DNA of 64,000 bases from Pseudomonas sp. FP2335 (GTDB taxonomy: Bacteria; Pseudomonadota; Gammaproteobacteria; Pseudomonadales; Pseudomonadaceae): the NCBI RefSeq assembly GCF_030687535.1, contig NZ_CP117437.1, positions 4,113,501-4,177,500 of the forward strand. The letters are read 5' to 3'. Made by a program: the position numbers and the translations under genes. Position 1 is the first letter of the stretch; each line of letters opens with the position of its first letter. A model generated the notes under the pieces. That model was not told the DNA's origin and ran no database searches. It saw only the letters and a list, made by a program, of their open reading frames with translations. Shown in pieces: positions 7,769 through 16,751 of the stretch.

Positions 7769-7795
7769 CAGTGCCCAGGGGTTATAACCCACTGC
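7769..7795. promoter_or_regulatory. Dyad upstream of the diguanylate cyclase gene
   Basis: The 290-base gap between lldD and the next gene contains a perfect 12-base palindrome GGGTTATAACCC (7779-7790) nested within GCAGTG...CACTGC. It lies about 120 bases before the start codon and may be an operator or hairpin. No factor can be named from sequence. Confidence 0.35.
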
Positions 7796-7911
7796 AAAGC
7801 GGTCTAAACTGTTTCCAATGTTTTACGGAACTGAGGGAACAGTACGACGCATGGCACTCGCCACTCTTATCGAGCCTGTAAGACAGTTCTGCGCTTAGAG
7901 GCTGATAGTTT

Positions 7912-8838
7912 ATGAAAACACCGACCCATACCAACGCAATTGACTTCGACAGTGCCAAATTGCAACGCCTGGGTTTCGGTCAACCGTCCTCCCTGCCACG
8001 ACGCCCCACCACAGTCGCGCAGCTGCGCCAGCAGTTGAGCATGCACTTGCAGACCAGCCTGGAACCGGAGCGGATCCTCGGCCTGTTTTTCCGCGAAATC
8101 CAACGCCTGGTCCCCCTGGACGCCCTGCAATATCACCACCAGGCCAGCGACCTGCGCCTGGAGTTTGGCCATCGCGGCCATCACTCGGTGAGCTACGCGC
8201 TGAGCCATGAAGGCGAGCACCTGGGCGAGTTGGTGTTCCGCCGCAACCAGCGCCTGCTGGAAGACGAACTGAGTCAGCTCGAATCCTTGCTGGCTACCCT
8301 GCTCTACCCGATGCGCAATGCCCTGCTCTATCGCGCGGCCACCCGCAGCGCGCTGCGCGATCCGTTGACGCAAACCGGTAACCGCATCGCCATGGATCAG
8401 ACCCTGCAACGGGAAATCGACATGGCGCGCCGGCATTTGAACCCACTGTCGCTGCTGATGCTGGACATCGATCACTTCAAGGTCATCAACGACACCCATG
8501 GCCATACGGCCGGCGACAGCGTGTTGCGCACCGTGGCCCAGGCCATAAAGAGCCAGTTGCGTAACGTCGACATGGTGTTCAGGTTTGGCGGGGAAGAGTT
8601 TCTGATCCTGCTATCCAACACCGGCCGGGACGCGGCGGCGCTGGTCGGCGAACGCCTGCGCAAGGCGGCACAAGCCCACGACTATTGGGCGGATGGGACA
8701 AGAATCGAATTGACCGTGAGCCTCGGTTGCTCGACCCTGCTGGCCGCAGAGTCGGCCGACAGCCTATTGCGCCGGGCCGACAGCGCCTTGTACGTGGCCA
8801 AGCGCGAAGGCCGCAACCGCTTGGCAATGGCGGGGTAA
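7912..8838 (+). CDS. GGDEF diguanylate cyclase with N-terminal GAF-like sensor region
   Basis: A 308-residue soluble protein. Residues ~35-140 resemble a GAF-like sensory region, and ~145-305 are a GGDEF domain that makes c-di-GMP from two GTP. The catalytic loop is RFGGEEF (near residue 226). The inhibitory RxxD site is intact (RNVD, five residues before GGEEF), so product inhibition is expected. MLDIDHFKVINDTHGHTAGD carries the metal/nucleotide-binding residues. No signal peptide or membrane segment is seen. The ATG is preceded by AGAGG. Together with the GGDEF-EAL gene two genes further on, this makes a small c-di-GMP neighbourhood. Confidence 0.92.
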   Translation: MKTPTHTNAIDFDSAKLQRLGFGQPSSLPRRPTTVAQLRQQLSMHLQTSLEPERILGLFFREIQRLVPLDALQYHHQASDLRLEFGHRGHHSVSYALSHEGEHLGELVFRRNQRLLEDELSQLESLLATLLYPMRNALLYRAATRSALRDPLTQTGNRIAMDQTLQREIDMARRHLNPLSLLMLDIDHFKVINDTHGHTAGDSVLRTVAQAIKSQLRNVDMVFRFGGEEFLILLSNTGRDAAALVGERLRKAAQAHDYWADGTRIELTVSLGCSTLLAAESADSLLRRADSALYVAKREGRNRLAMAG

Positions 8839-8861
8839 GCACCCCGCCATCACGTGTTACA

Positions 8862-9662
8862 TCACGCCTCGCTGGCGACGCGCATCGGGCGCTCACGCAC
8901 GGCCGCAGGCGCTTTCTCTTTCTCCAGGCGCATGCAGCTTTCCAGGAACAGATACATGTAGTCGTAGCTCTTGCATACGGCTTGGCGCAGTTCGACCTGC
9001 AAGGCCTTGCTCGGGTTCATCCCGGCCAGGGTGCAGATGATTTCCAGTGCTTCCCACGGGTGGGCATCGTCGTACTGGGCATGCATCTTCAGCCACTTCA
9101 TCGCACGCTTGCGTTCTTCTTCGGGGAAGGCCGCCGCGTAGACACCGGTGGAACACACCACGGCCGACCACTCCCCCGTCGCCCCTTCGATTGCATAGTT
9201 GGTCGCGGCCACGGCCACGATCAGCGAATCGGCCGAGCTGGTGTGCCAGCACCAGTGGCTGAGCGCATGCAATTCAGGCGGCACGTTCTGCGCCTGCAAC
9301 TCCTCGAGGCTGACCCCATGGGCACGCGCCCAATGCACCCAATAATCGGCGTGGTTCAACTCGACGCGAATATTGCGCATCAGCCAACGTCGCGCCATAT
9401 CCTCCCCAGGATGGCGGGCAAACTTGGTCTTGGTGAGGTTCTGTGCCATGTACAACGCAAACTGTTCAACCACCGGCCAGCCACCGATCAGGTAGTGGCG
9501 CATGGTCTTGGCGCTGAGCGTGTTGTCACGCATGCGCTGGTACAGTTCGTGCTCGACAACTCGGCGCTTGCTCTCGCTACAGTCCTGGATCAATTGCTGT
9601 GCCCAGGCTGGGTAACTTGAGGCTTCCATTAGCGGGCCGGTTCTGTTGAATGTGTCGATCAC
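8862..9662 (-). CDS. undA: UndA-type medium-chain fatty acid oxidative decarboxylase (1-undecene synthesis)
   Basis: A 266-residue heme-oxygenase-fold diiron enzyme. UndA uses O2 to convert medium-chain fatty acids such as lauric acid to terminal alkenes such as 1-undecene, a Pseudomonas volatile. The expected metal ligands are all present: Glu101 and His104 (RVELNHADYW), Glu159 (YAIEGATGEW), and His194, Asp198 and His201 (HAQYDDAHPW). As I recall, these residue numbers match those reported for P. fluorescens UndA. The start is GTG at 9662, with AAGGAG seven bases upstream. Some databases label such proteins TenA-like regulators; the ligand set argues for the oxidase. The gene is monocistronic. 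Confidence 0.88.
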   Translation of the reverse strand: MIDTFNRTGPLMEASSYPAWAQQLIQDCSESKRRVVEHELYQRMRDNTLSAKTMRHYLIGGWPVVEQFALYMAQNLTKTKFARHPGEDMARRWLMRNIRVELNHADYWVHWARAHGVSLEELQAQNVPPELHALSHWCWHTSSADSLIVAVAATNYAIEGATGEWSAVVCSTGVYAAAFPEEERKRAMKWLKMHAQYDDAHPWEALEIICTLAGMNPSKALQVELRQAVCKSYDYMYLFLESCMRLEKEKAPAAVRERPMRVASEA

Positions 9663-9707
9663 TATAAGGCTCCTTTTTTAGTGTGATAGTACAGACCAGC
9701 GTATGTT

Positions 9708-12170
9708 TCAGCGGAATGTGCCGGGCGCCCTGAATAACAGGGGCTGCGGTCGCACAGGTCGACACTGCAAGCTATCAAAGGTAAACAATTGCGGGCGTTC
9801 TATCAGGTAGCCCTGAGCGTAATCCACACCAATCTCAAGCAACGCCTGTTCGATGTGCGGTGTTTCAACAAACTCGGCAATTGTGCGCTTACCCATGACG
9901 TGGCCGATGTGATTGATCACTTCGACCATGGCGCGGTTAATCGGGTCGTCCAGCATATCCTTTACGAAACTTCCATCGATCTTCAGGAAGTCTACAGGTA
10001 AATGTTTGAGATAAGCGAATGAGGACATTCCGGCACAAAAGTCGTCGAGCGAGAAATGACAACCTAAGGCTTTGAGTTCATTAATAAAGCGAATTGCACT
10101 GCCCAGGTTGGCGATAGCACTGGTTTCGGTTATTTCAAAACAGATCATCGCCGGCGGTATACCGTAGTTATTGAATTTCTCACGTAAAAAGCCGAGAAAG
10201 TCGTCATCGCCGATGGTAATACCCGACAGATTGATCGCACACATCGCCATGGGCAGGCCCGGCCGCTCGCGCATGCAGTCGGCGATGATCTTGAACACAT
10301 TATCCACCACCCAACGGTCCAGCGAGGTCATCAAGCCATAGCGCTCGGCGGCCGGGATAAAACTGTCGGGCAAGATGATGCGACCGCCTTCGTCATGCAG
10401 GCGCAGCAGGATTTCAATATGCCCGGTGCCGCCATCGGTATACCCCAGGGGCGCGATTTCCTGGGCGTACAAGCAAAACCGGTTTTCCTCCAGGGCCATG
10501 TGCAAGCGCTGCACCCAGGCCATCTCGCCAAACCGCAGGGACAGTTCCGAATCGTCGGCATGATAGACCTGCACCCGGTTGCGGCCCTTTTCCTTGGCCA
10601 TGTAGCAGGCCATGTCCGCCGCTCGCAGTGACGTCTCCAGGGTGGTCGGGACCTGGGAGATATGCACCAGGCCAATGCTGACGGTGGTCATGAACGGCCG
10701 GCCCTTCCACACAAAATGCAGGCTTTGCACGGTATGGCGCAGGCTCTCGGCGATTTTCTCCGCCACCGGCGCCGGGCAGTTTTCCAGCAGGATGCCGAAC
10801 TCGTCGCCGCCCAGGCGCGCCAGGGTGTCGCCGTCGCGCAGGTCCGATTGCAGGAGCGCGCAGATGTGCCGCAGCAGTTCATCGCCCGCTGCGTGGCCGC
10901 AGGTGTCGTTGACCAGCTTGAACTGGTCCAGGTCGAGGAACATCAACGCATGCCGTGGGTTCTGCTGGCGCCCCACGTGATGCAGCACCTGCTCCAGCCG
11001 GAACTCGAATTCGCGACGGTTGGCCAGGCCGGTCAACGCATCGTGGGTGGCCTGCCACGACAGGTTGGCGATGTACTGGCGCTCCTGGGTCATGTCATGC
11101 AGCACCAGCACGGCCCCGCTGACCTTGCCGGCACTGCAGATCGGCGCCCCCACCAGCGTCACCGAAACCGTGCTGCCGTCCAGGCGCTGGATCAGCTTGG
11201 AATGCTCGCTGCCACCACTGAGCCGGCCCTTGATGATGTGATCGATCAGGGTAAAACCGTCGGGCTCGGCGTTTTCGTCGAGCAGTTTGAACAACGCGGC
11301 CAGGGGCAGGCCCTGGGCCTGGGCCGACTTCCAGTGGGTCAACGCCTCGGCCGCCGGGTTCATGTAGGCGATGGCGCCATCGACGTCGGTGGTGATCACC
11401 CCATCGCCAATCGACTCCAGGGTGATCTGCGCACGCTCCTTTTCCGCCTGCAAGGCGTCGGCGAACGCATGACGCTGGGCCAGCAGTTTGTGGGTGCGCA
11501 ACAGCGCCAGCACGATCAGGCCCAGGGCGGTCGCCAGGTTCGTGATCAGCAGCAGGCGCAGAATCATCCGCGAACCTTCGCCCAAGGCGTCGCTGAAGGC
11601 CTTGGCGGCCGGCGTCACGCCTTCATTGATCGCAGTGATGCGCGCCTTCCATTGCCGCACGTCGTTGCCGCTGAGGTGGTCGGCGCGGATCGCGCGGTGC
11701 ATTTCCTGGGCCAGGTCATCCAGTTGCAGCAGGTAGCCGTCGCCGACCGTCCACAGCTCGATGGCTTTTTCCAGGTAGCTGAAATGGCGGAAGTTGAGGT
11801 ACAGCCAGATCAGGCTGGAGACATCGTCGGGATGGTTACCGCCCTTGAGGATGCCCTGGCGGGCGGCGGCGATGTCGGGAGCGGGTTGGTCGAGGGCGAT
11901 GCGCAGTTCATGCCCGCCCTGGGGCACGGCGATGGCTTGCTGGTACTTGAGGTAGGTGGTTTCGTCGCGGTTGTCGGCGTAGAGGGTCAGGTAATAGATG
12001 GCATCTTTCTGGCCCTTGGACCACAAGCTTTCGCCTGCCACGTAGCCGCGCACGGCCGAAAGCACGTAGAGACTGACGCAGCCTAACAATGCCTGGAACA
12101 GCACGACGGCGATAAAGGGCCACACAATGCCCAACAGCCGAGGCGTTCCGAGAGTCCGCTTTTGCTTCAT
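9708..12170 (-). CDS. rbdA: Membrane PAS-GGDEF-EAL c-di-GMP regulator (RbdA-like)
   Basis: 820 residues: a transmembrane helix near 15-37, a periplasmic helical sensor, a second helix near 205-225, a PAS domain (~250-365), GGDEF (RLGGDEF near 453, with an intact RxxD inhibitory site RDGD) and EAL (EILLRL near 586; DDFCAG, KIDGSFV and AEFVE present). RbdA of P. aeruginosa is a phosphodiesterase of nearly the same length and order that promotes biofilm dispersal; its GGDEF half allosterically activates the EAL half. The gene order here (ABC transporter, DsbA-like, trhO, bolA, fumC on the far side) matches what I recall around PA0861, supporting orthology. Net activity cannot be read from sequence. 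Confidence 0.9.
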   Translation of the reverse strand: MKQKRTLGTPRLLGIVWPFIAVVLFQALLGCVSLYVLSAVRGYVAGESLWSKGQKDAIYYLTLYADNRDETTYLKYQQAIAVPQGGHELRIALDQPAPDIAAARQGILKGGNHPDDVSSLIWLYLNFRHFSYLEKAIELWTVGDGYLLQLDDLAQEMHRAIRADHLSGNDVRQWKARITAINEGVTPAAKAFSDALGEGSRMILRLLLITNLATALGLIVLALLRTHKLLAQRHAFADALQAEKERAQITLESIGDGVITTDVDGAIAYMNPAAEALTHWKSAQAQGLPLAALFKLLDENAEPDGFTLIDHIIKGRLSGGSEHSKLIQRLDGSTVSVTLVGAPICSAGKVSGAVLVLHDMTQERQYIANLSWQATHDALTGLANRREFEFRLEQVLHHVGRQQNPRHALMFLDLDQFKLVNDTCGHAAGDELLRHICALLQSDLRDGDTLARLGGDEFGILLENCPAPVAEKIAESLRHTVQSLHFVWKGRPFMTTVSIGLVHISQVPTTLETSLRAADMACYMAKEKGRNRVQVYHADDSELSLRFGEMAWVQRLHMALEENRFCLYAQEIAPLGYTDGGTGHIEILLRLHDEGGRIILPDSFIPAAERYGLMTSLDRWVVDNVFKIIADCMRERPGLPMAMCAINLSGITIGDDDFLGFLREKFNNYGIPPAMICFEITETSAIANLGSAIRFINELKALGCHFSLDDFCAGMSSFAYLKHLPVDFLKIDGSFVKDMLDDPINRAMVEVINHIGHVMGKRTIAEFVETPHIEQALLEIGVDYAQGYLIERPQLFTFDSLQCRPVRPQPLLFRAPGTFR

Positions 12171-12241
12171 GAAGTCCCTTGCACATGCACCGCTGGATAC
12201 GCACGCGAAAAACCGCTTCCGATAGCTCAGCCTAGGCTAAA

Positions 12242-14044
12242 TCAACGCACTTGTTGCAAGTGTCCATAAAGTTTTGCGTACAGCCCGCCGTCGGCGATCA
12301 GTTGTTGATGATCACCATCCTCGGCAATGTGCCCGCCGTCAAACACCAAGACCCGGTCTGCCTGCTTAACCGCCGACAGACGGTGGGCGATGATCAGTGT
12401 AGTACGCCCGCTGAGAAACCGCGCCAGCGCCTGGTGCAGGTTGTACTCGGTGGCGGCGTCGAGGGCGGAAGTCGCTTCGTCGAGGATCACCACCTTCGGC
12501 TCGGCCAGGACCATCCGCGCAATCGCCAGGCGTTGCCGCTGGCCGCCGGAAAACCGCACCCCGGAACGCCCCACCACACTGTCCAGGCCCATCGGCAGTG
12601 CCTTGACGGTAGCATCCAGCTGGGCAATTTCCAGTGCCTGCCAGCAGGCCTGGTCGCTGCGGGTGCGCCCCATGGTCAGGTTGGCGCGCACGGTGTCGTT
12701 GAACAACGCCGGGTGTTGCAGCACCACGGCGACGTTCTCGCGGATGGTCTCCAGGCCGATTTCCTGCTGGGTCGCACCGCCGAAGCGGATGCTGCCCGCC
12801 TGCGGCGTGTACAACCCCAGCAGCAACTGCACCAGGGTGCTCTTGCCGCCACCGCTGGCGCCGACGATCGCGACCTTCTCGCCCGGCGCAATGGCCAGGT
12901 TCAGTTGGTCGAGCACCAGGTCTTCGCCATAGCCGAAATTCAGCCCGCGGACTTCGATACCGACCGTTTCCCGCCCGCTGAACGGGTCTTCGCCGCCGGC
13001 GTATTGCGGCTCGTCGGCCCTTGCCAATAGCTCGTTGATCCGCGTCAGCGCGCCGCCCGCCGCGTAATAGGCGTATTGCAGGTTAAGCAGTTGCTCCACC
13101 GGGCCGATCATGAACCACAGGTAGCTGAACACCGCGAGCATCTGGCCGATGGACAGGTCGGAAAACAGCACAGTGAGCATCGCCGCCGCGCGGAAGATGT
13201 CGATGCCGAACTGGAACAGCAAGCCACTAGCGCGGCTGGACGCATCGGTTTTCCACTGCGAGTGCACCGCATAGTCACGCACTTCCTGGGCGCGCTGGCC
13301 CAGGCGGCCCAGGAAAAACCCCTGGCGGTTGCCGGCGCGCACTTCCTGGATCGCATCCAGGGTTTCGGTCAGGGCTTGAGTGAACCGCGAGGTGCTGTCG
13401 TTCTCGAGTTTCTTCAGGTGCTTGACCCGTTTGCCCAACTGCACCGTGGCGTAGATCACCAACGGGTTGAACAGCAGGATCAGCAGCGCCAGCTGCCAAT
13501 GCATCCACACCAGGATCGCCGACGTGCCCACCAGGGTGAGCATCGCCACGAGGAAACGGCTGAGGGTTTCACCGACGAATTTGTCCAGGGTGTCCAGGTC
13601 GGTGACCAAATGGGTGGTGACCGTGCCGCTGCCCAGGCTTTCGTATTCCCCCAGGGAGATGCGCTTGAGCCGCTCGATCAAGCGCACGCGGATGCGGTAC
13701 ACGATGTCCTTGGCCAGCCGCGCAAACAGCCGCGCCTGCACCACGTTGAACACCAGCGCGCCGCAGCGCAGGAACAACGTCACCAGCAGCATCAGGCCGA
13801 TATAACCGGCGGCTTTCTGCCAGCCCAGCGGCAGCGCGTGGTTCATCACCTTGAGCGCGGCGTCGCCGTGGCCGAGCAGCACTTCATCGACCAGCAGCGG
13901 CAACAGCAGCGGGATAGGCACGCTGCACAGGGTCGCCAGGACGGCGACGCCATTGGCGATCCACAGGGATTTCTTGTGACGCAGGGCCAGGCGGCGGATC
14001 TCCGCCCAGGTCAGTCGATCAGTGCGCTGGGCCGGTTCATGCAC
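12242..14044 (-). CDS. MsbA/LmrA-type ABC exporter (fused permease-ATPase)
   Basis: 600 residues: an N-terminal six-helix ABC transmembrane domain (~30-330) and a C-terminal ATPase. Walker A is GASGGGKST, the Q-loop LQHPALF, the signature FSGGQRQR, Walker B VVILDEATSALD and the switch histidine is in IIAHRLS. All are intact. It would work as a homodimer exporting a hydrophobic or peptide-like substrate; the substrate cannot be predicted. The start is GTG at 14044, overlapping the end of the DsbA-like gene by eight bases, with GGAG upstream, so it is the third gene of a trhO-dsbA-like-ABC operon. Confidence 0.92.
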   Translation of the reverse strand: MHEPAQRTDRLTWAEIRRLALRHKKSLWIANGVAVLATLCSVPIPLLLPLLVDEVLLGHGDAALKVMNHALPLGWQKAAGYIGLMLLVTLFLRCGALVFNVVQARLFARLAKDIVYRIRVRLIERLKRISLGEYESLGSGTVTTHLVTDLDTLDKFVGETLSRFLVAMLTLVGTSAILVWMHWQLALLILLFNPLVIYATVQLGKRVKHLKKLENDSTSRFTQALTETLDAIQEVRAGNRQGFFLGRLGQRAQEVRDYAVHSQWKTDASSRASGLLFQFGIDIFRAAAMLTVLFSDLSIGQMLAVFSYLWFMIGPVEQLLNLQYAYYAAGGALTRINELLARADEPQYAGGEDPFSGRETVGIEVRGLNFGYGEDLVLDQLNLAIAPGEKVAIVGASGGGKSTLVQLLLGLYTPQAGSIRFGGATQQEIGLETIRENVAVVLQHPALFNDTVRANLTMGRTRSDQACWQALEIAQLDATVKALPMGLDSVVGRSGVRFSGGQRQRLAIARMVLAEPKVVILDEATSALDAATEYNLHQALARFLSGRTTLIIAHRLSAVKQADRVLVFDGGHIAEDGDHQQLIADGGLYAKLYGHLQQVR

Positions 14045-14672
14045 AGGTGGCTCGCTCCAGCCATCGGCCCAGTAGCGGCGACAGCTCGGCCAGCGGCTGG
14101 TAGCCGTTGGTCAGCAAAGCCAGCTGGCCATTGCGCTCGGCCAGCAGCGTCGGAAAACCGGCGATGCCCAGGTCCTGCACCCAGGTGAAATCGGCAGCCG
14201 TGGCCGCGTGCTGCTCGGCACGGTCGAAGGCACCGGCAAACTCGATACGCGGGATGCCCGCCTGTTCGGCCAGGTCCACCAGCACGCTGGCGAGGGTCAC
14301 GTCGCGGCCCTCGACATAAAACGCGCGCTGGATCAGCCCCAGCAACGTCCACGCACAATCCGGCGCCAGGCTGCGCGCGGTGACGATGGCGCGACACGCA
14401 GGCTCCGTGTCATACACAAAACCGTCGGGCAACGCGCCTTCGCGCTTGAACGGCTGGCCGGTAGCGTCGGTCACCGCCTGCCAGTGTTCGAGGATGTAGC
14501 GCCGCGTGGTCGGCTCCAACGCCGCACCGCTGCCGGTGCGCAAGCCGCCCACCACCAGGTGCAGTTCCACACCGGCGGCCCGGGCCTGCTCCACCAAGGC
14601 TTCGGCTACCGGGGCAAACCCCCAGCACCAGGAACACATCGGGTCCATTACATAGAGCAAGCGCGCGGACAT
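14037..14672 (-). CDS. DsbA-family (FrnE-like) thioredoxin-fold protein
   Basis: A 211-residue thioredoxin-fold protein with an inserted helical domain. The redox motif CSWC is at the N-terminus (MDPMCSWCWGFAPV), and the cis-proline side is IAGFPTLLAER. There is no signal peptide, so it is cytoplasmic, unlike true DsbA. Its nearest relatives are FrnE-like oxidoreductases and HCCA isomerase-like proteins. Its ATG lies four bases after the trhO stop codon with GAGG upstream, so the genes are translationally linked. The substrate is unknown. Confidence 0.85.
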   Translation of the reverse strand: MSARLLYVMDPMCSWCWGFAPVAEALVEQARAAGVELHLVVGGLRTGSGAALEPTTRRYILEHWQAVTDATGQPFKREGALPDGFVYDTEPACRAIVTARSLAPDCAWTLLGLIQRAFYVEGRDVTLASVLVDLAEQAGIPRIEFAGAFDRAEQHAATAADFTWVQDLGIAGFPTLLAERNGQLALLTNGYQPLAELSPLLGRWLERATCA

Positions 14673-14675
14673 GGC

Positions 14676-15617
14676 TCAGGCCTCGGAAGGGGATTGCTTG
14701 TAGTTGAAGCCAATCGGGTGCGGCATATTGCGGGCCTTGGCCAGCTCGATCTGCTTCTGCCGGTCGATCGCGCTACGGCGGGTCTTCTCCGGCAGCTTGT
14801 CCCAGCAATGCGGGCAGCTGATGCCGGCCACGTAGTGCTCGGACGCGCGGTCTTCGACACTCACGGGTGTGCGGCAGGCATGACATTGATCGTAGTCGCC
14901 TTCGCTCAAGTCGTGGCGCACGGTCACGCGATTATCGAAAACAAAGCAGTCGCCCTGCCACTTGGTTTCGGCCTGCGGCACCTCTTCGAGGTACTTCAGG
15001 ATGCCGCCCTTGAGGTGATACACCTCATCGAAGCCTTCGCTGAGCATGTAGCTGGAGGCCTTTTCGCAACGAATACCGCCGGTGCAGAACATGGCGACTT
15101 TCTTGTGCTTGGCCGGGTCGAAGTTGGCTTTGATGTAGTCGGGAAATTCGCGAAAACTGGTGGTTTTCGGGTCGATTGCGCCTTCAAAGGTGCCGATCGA
15201 CACTTCGTAGTCGTTGCGGGTGTCGATCAACAGCACTTGCGGGTCGCTGATCAATGCGTTCCAGTCCTGCGGATCCACGTAGGTGCCGACTTTCTTGTTC
15301 GGGTCGACGCCTTCGACGCCCAGGGTCACGATCTCTTTCTTGAGCTTGACCTTGGTGCGGTAGAACGGCTGGTCGTCGCAGTAGGATTCTTTGTGGTCGA
15401 TGTCGACCATGCGCGGGTCGTTCTTCAGCCAGGCCATCAGGCCATCAATGCCTTCGCGGCTACCGGAAACGGTGCCGTTGATGCCTTCTTCGGCGATCAG
15501 CAAGGTGCCTTTGATGCCGTTGTCGACCATCGCCTGCAGCAGTGGCTCGCGCAGGGCGACGTAATCTTCGAGGGTGACGAACTTATACAGTGCCGCCACG
15601 ACAATCGGTTGAGTCAT
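14676..15617 (-). CDS. trhO: tRNA uridine(34) hydroxylase TrhO (rhodanese domain)
   Basis: 313 residues of the YceA/TrhO family, which hydroxylates U34 of certain tRNAs using O2, the first step to 5-methoxyuridine or cmo5U. The N-terminal ferredoxin-like domain (residues 1-95) is followed by a rhodanese domain with the active cysteine in [13 protein letters not shown]. The C-terminal region has paired cysteines (CHAC, CPHC) that may bind zinc. GGAGAG precedes the ATG. First gene of the three-gene operon with the DsbA-like protein and the ABC exporter. Confidence 0.93.
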   Translation of the reverse strand: MTQPIVVAALYKFVTLEDYVALREPLLQAMVDNGIKGTLLIAEEGINGTVSGSREGIDGLMAWLKNDPRMVDIDHKESYCDDQPFYRTKVKLKKEIVTLGVEGVDPNKKVGTYVDPQDWNALISDPQVLLIDTRNDYEVSIGTFEGAIDPKTTSFREFPDYIKANFDPAKHKKVAMFCTGGIRCEKASSYMLSEGFDEVYHLKGGILKYLEEVPQAETKWQGDCFVFDNRVTVRHDLSEGDYDQCHACRTPVSVEDRASEHYVAGISCPHCWDKLPEKTRRSAIDRQKQIELAKARNMPHPIGFNYKQSPSEA

Positions 15618-15663
15618 GGGTGTTCTCTCCAGGTGGCTACCCTCGTAAAGGGTGAACCGGATG

Positions 15664-15695
15664 CAAAAAAAAACGCGCCGACTGAGCGGCGCGTT
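15664..15695 (-). terminator. Terminator downstream of bolA
   Basis: On the minus strand AACGCGCCG and CGGCGCGTT form a perfect 9-bp stem with a six-base loop, followed by a run of nine T. It separates the bolA unit from the trhO operon. Confidence 0.88.
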
Positions 15696-15736
15696 GCGGA
15701 TTCTAACAAATGCCCGGTGTCAGAGACACCCGATCA

Positions 15737-16027
15737 TCAATCATGCCCGCCGGCGCAGGTCGGCGAGGCCGGGGCTGCGTCGATTTTCGCCCATTCTTCA
15801 GGCGTGTAGGTATGCAGCGCCAGCGCATGAAACTCGCTCATCAGGTCACCCAGGGTGGCGTAGACCTTCTGGTGGCGCTTGACGCGGTTAAGCCCCTCGA
15901 ACTGTGGGCTGACCAGCACGGCCTTGAAGTGGGTCTGCAACCCACGGCTGTGCATGTGGCTTTCATCCAGCACGCTCAAGTGGTCCGGGCCCAGGGCGGC
16001 GAGCGCCGTTTCGATACGCTGTTGCAT
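15737..16027 (-). CDS. BolA-family protein
   Basis: A 96-residue BolA domain protein. The family core is clear: LDESHMHSRGLQTHFKAVLVSPQF, with the histidine used for Fe-S ligation in BolA-glutaredoxin complexes, and NRVKRHQKVYATLG in the DNA/partner-binding helix. An ATG two codons upstream (16033) also fits the frame, but there AGGA abuts the start codon, whereas it is six bases from the ATG at 16027. BolA proteins work with monothiol glutaredoxins in iron-sulfur handling and influence cell shape and biofilm genes. It follows the DUF2059 gene and ends at a strong terminator. Confidence 0.9.
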   Translation of the reverse strand: MQQRIETALAALGPDHLSVLDESHMHSRGLQTHFKAVLVSPQFEGLNRVKRHQKVYATLGDLMSEFHALALHTYTPEEWAKIDAAPASPTCAGGHD

Positions 16028-16039
16028 GGTCATTCCTGC

Positions 16040-16558
16040 TTACTTCTTCTTGGCCGGTGCGGCGGCTTTCGGCGCCAGCTCGTTGGTCATGTCGTCCAAC
16101 AGCTTGTTCACCACCGGCACGGCGCTTTCCAGCTTGGCCTGGGTCATCTGGGCCGATTGCTGGGTCAGTTGCGGCATTTTTTCGAGGACCTTCTTGCCCA
16201 ATGGCGATTGGTAGAAAGCCACCAGGTCCTTGAGTTCGGATTCGCTGAAGTTGGTGGTGTAGAGCTTGACCATGTCCGGTTTCAGCTTGTCCCAGCCAAT
16301 GGCCTTGTCCAGGGCGGCGTTGGCCTTGGCCTGGTAGCTGTCCAGCACGGACTGCTTGGCGGCAGGAGCCTTGGTCTGTTCGAAACGCTGGGCGAACATT
16401 TGCTGCACTTGCATGTACACCGGGGTACCCAGCTTGTCGGCGTGGGCCAGGGTAAGGAAGGCTTCGGCACTGGCGTTGTGGCTGGCGGTATCGGCAAAAA
16501 CCTGGCCGCTGGCGCAAACCAGAGCAACCGCGGTACAGATGGCACGAAGACGAGTCAT
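16040..16558 (-). CDS. Periplasmic DUF2059 protein
   Basis: 172 residues with a clear Sec signal peptide (positively charged start, hydrophobic core, cleavage after QVFA near residue 22). The mature part is an all-helical DUF2059 domain (YTTNFSESELKDLVAFYQSP, LGKKVLEKMPQLTQQS). A lysine/alanine-rich tail ends in KKK. DUF2059 proteins have no established activity. AAGGA lies upstream of the ATG. It precedes bolA on the same strand with a short gap, probably as one transcript. Confidence 0.88.
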   Translation of the reverse strand: MTRLRAICTAVALVCASGQVFADTASHNASAEAFLTLAHADKLGTPVYMQVQQMFAQRFEQTKAPAAKQSVLDSYQAKANAALDKAIGWDKLKPDMVKLYTTNFSESELKDLVAFYQSPLGKKVLEKMPQLTQQSAQMTQAKLESAVPVVNKLLDDMTNELAPKAAAPAKKK

Positions 16559-16751
16559 CGAGTTTCCTTTTCTAGCAGGCGAGGTAAGACCCCAAGGGCG
16601 CCCATTCTGCGCCTAAAAAACCTCGCGGCTCAACCCCGGGCCTTGCCGGGCGAGGATTCCGCGCGGATGAATCCGATGAAAAGTCTTTTAGGGAACCCCA
16701 CCGGCCGATCACGGCCTAAACTGCGCAAACCGATCTCAAGGAGTGTGCCCG

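Noticed and set aside
10662..12086. Long plus-strand open frame opposite rbdA
   Set aside because: It is the high-GC antisense shadow of a well-conserved gene, with no ribosome site or recognisable domain. Similar antisense frames opposite lldD, the ABC exporter, the NEL gene and others were rejected for the same reason.
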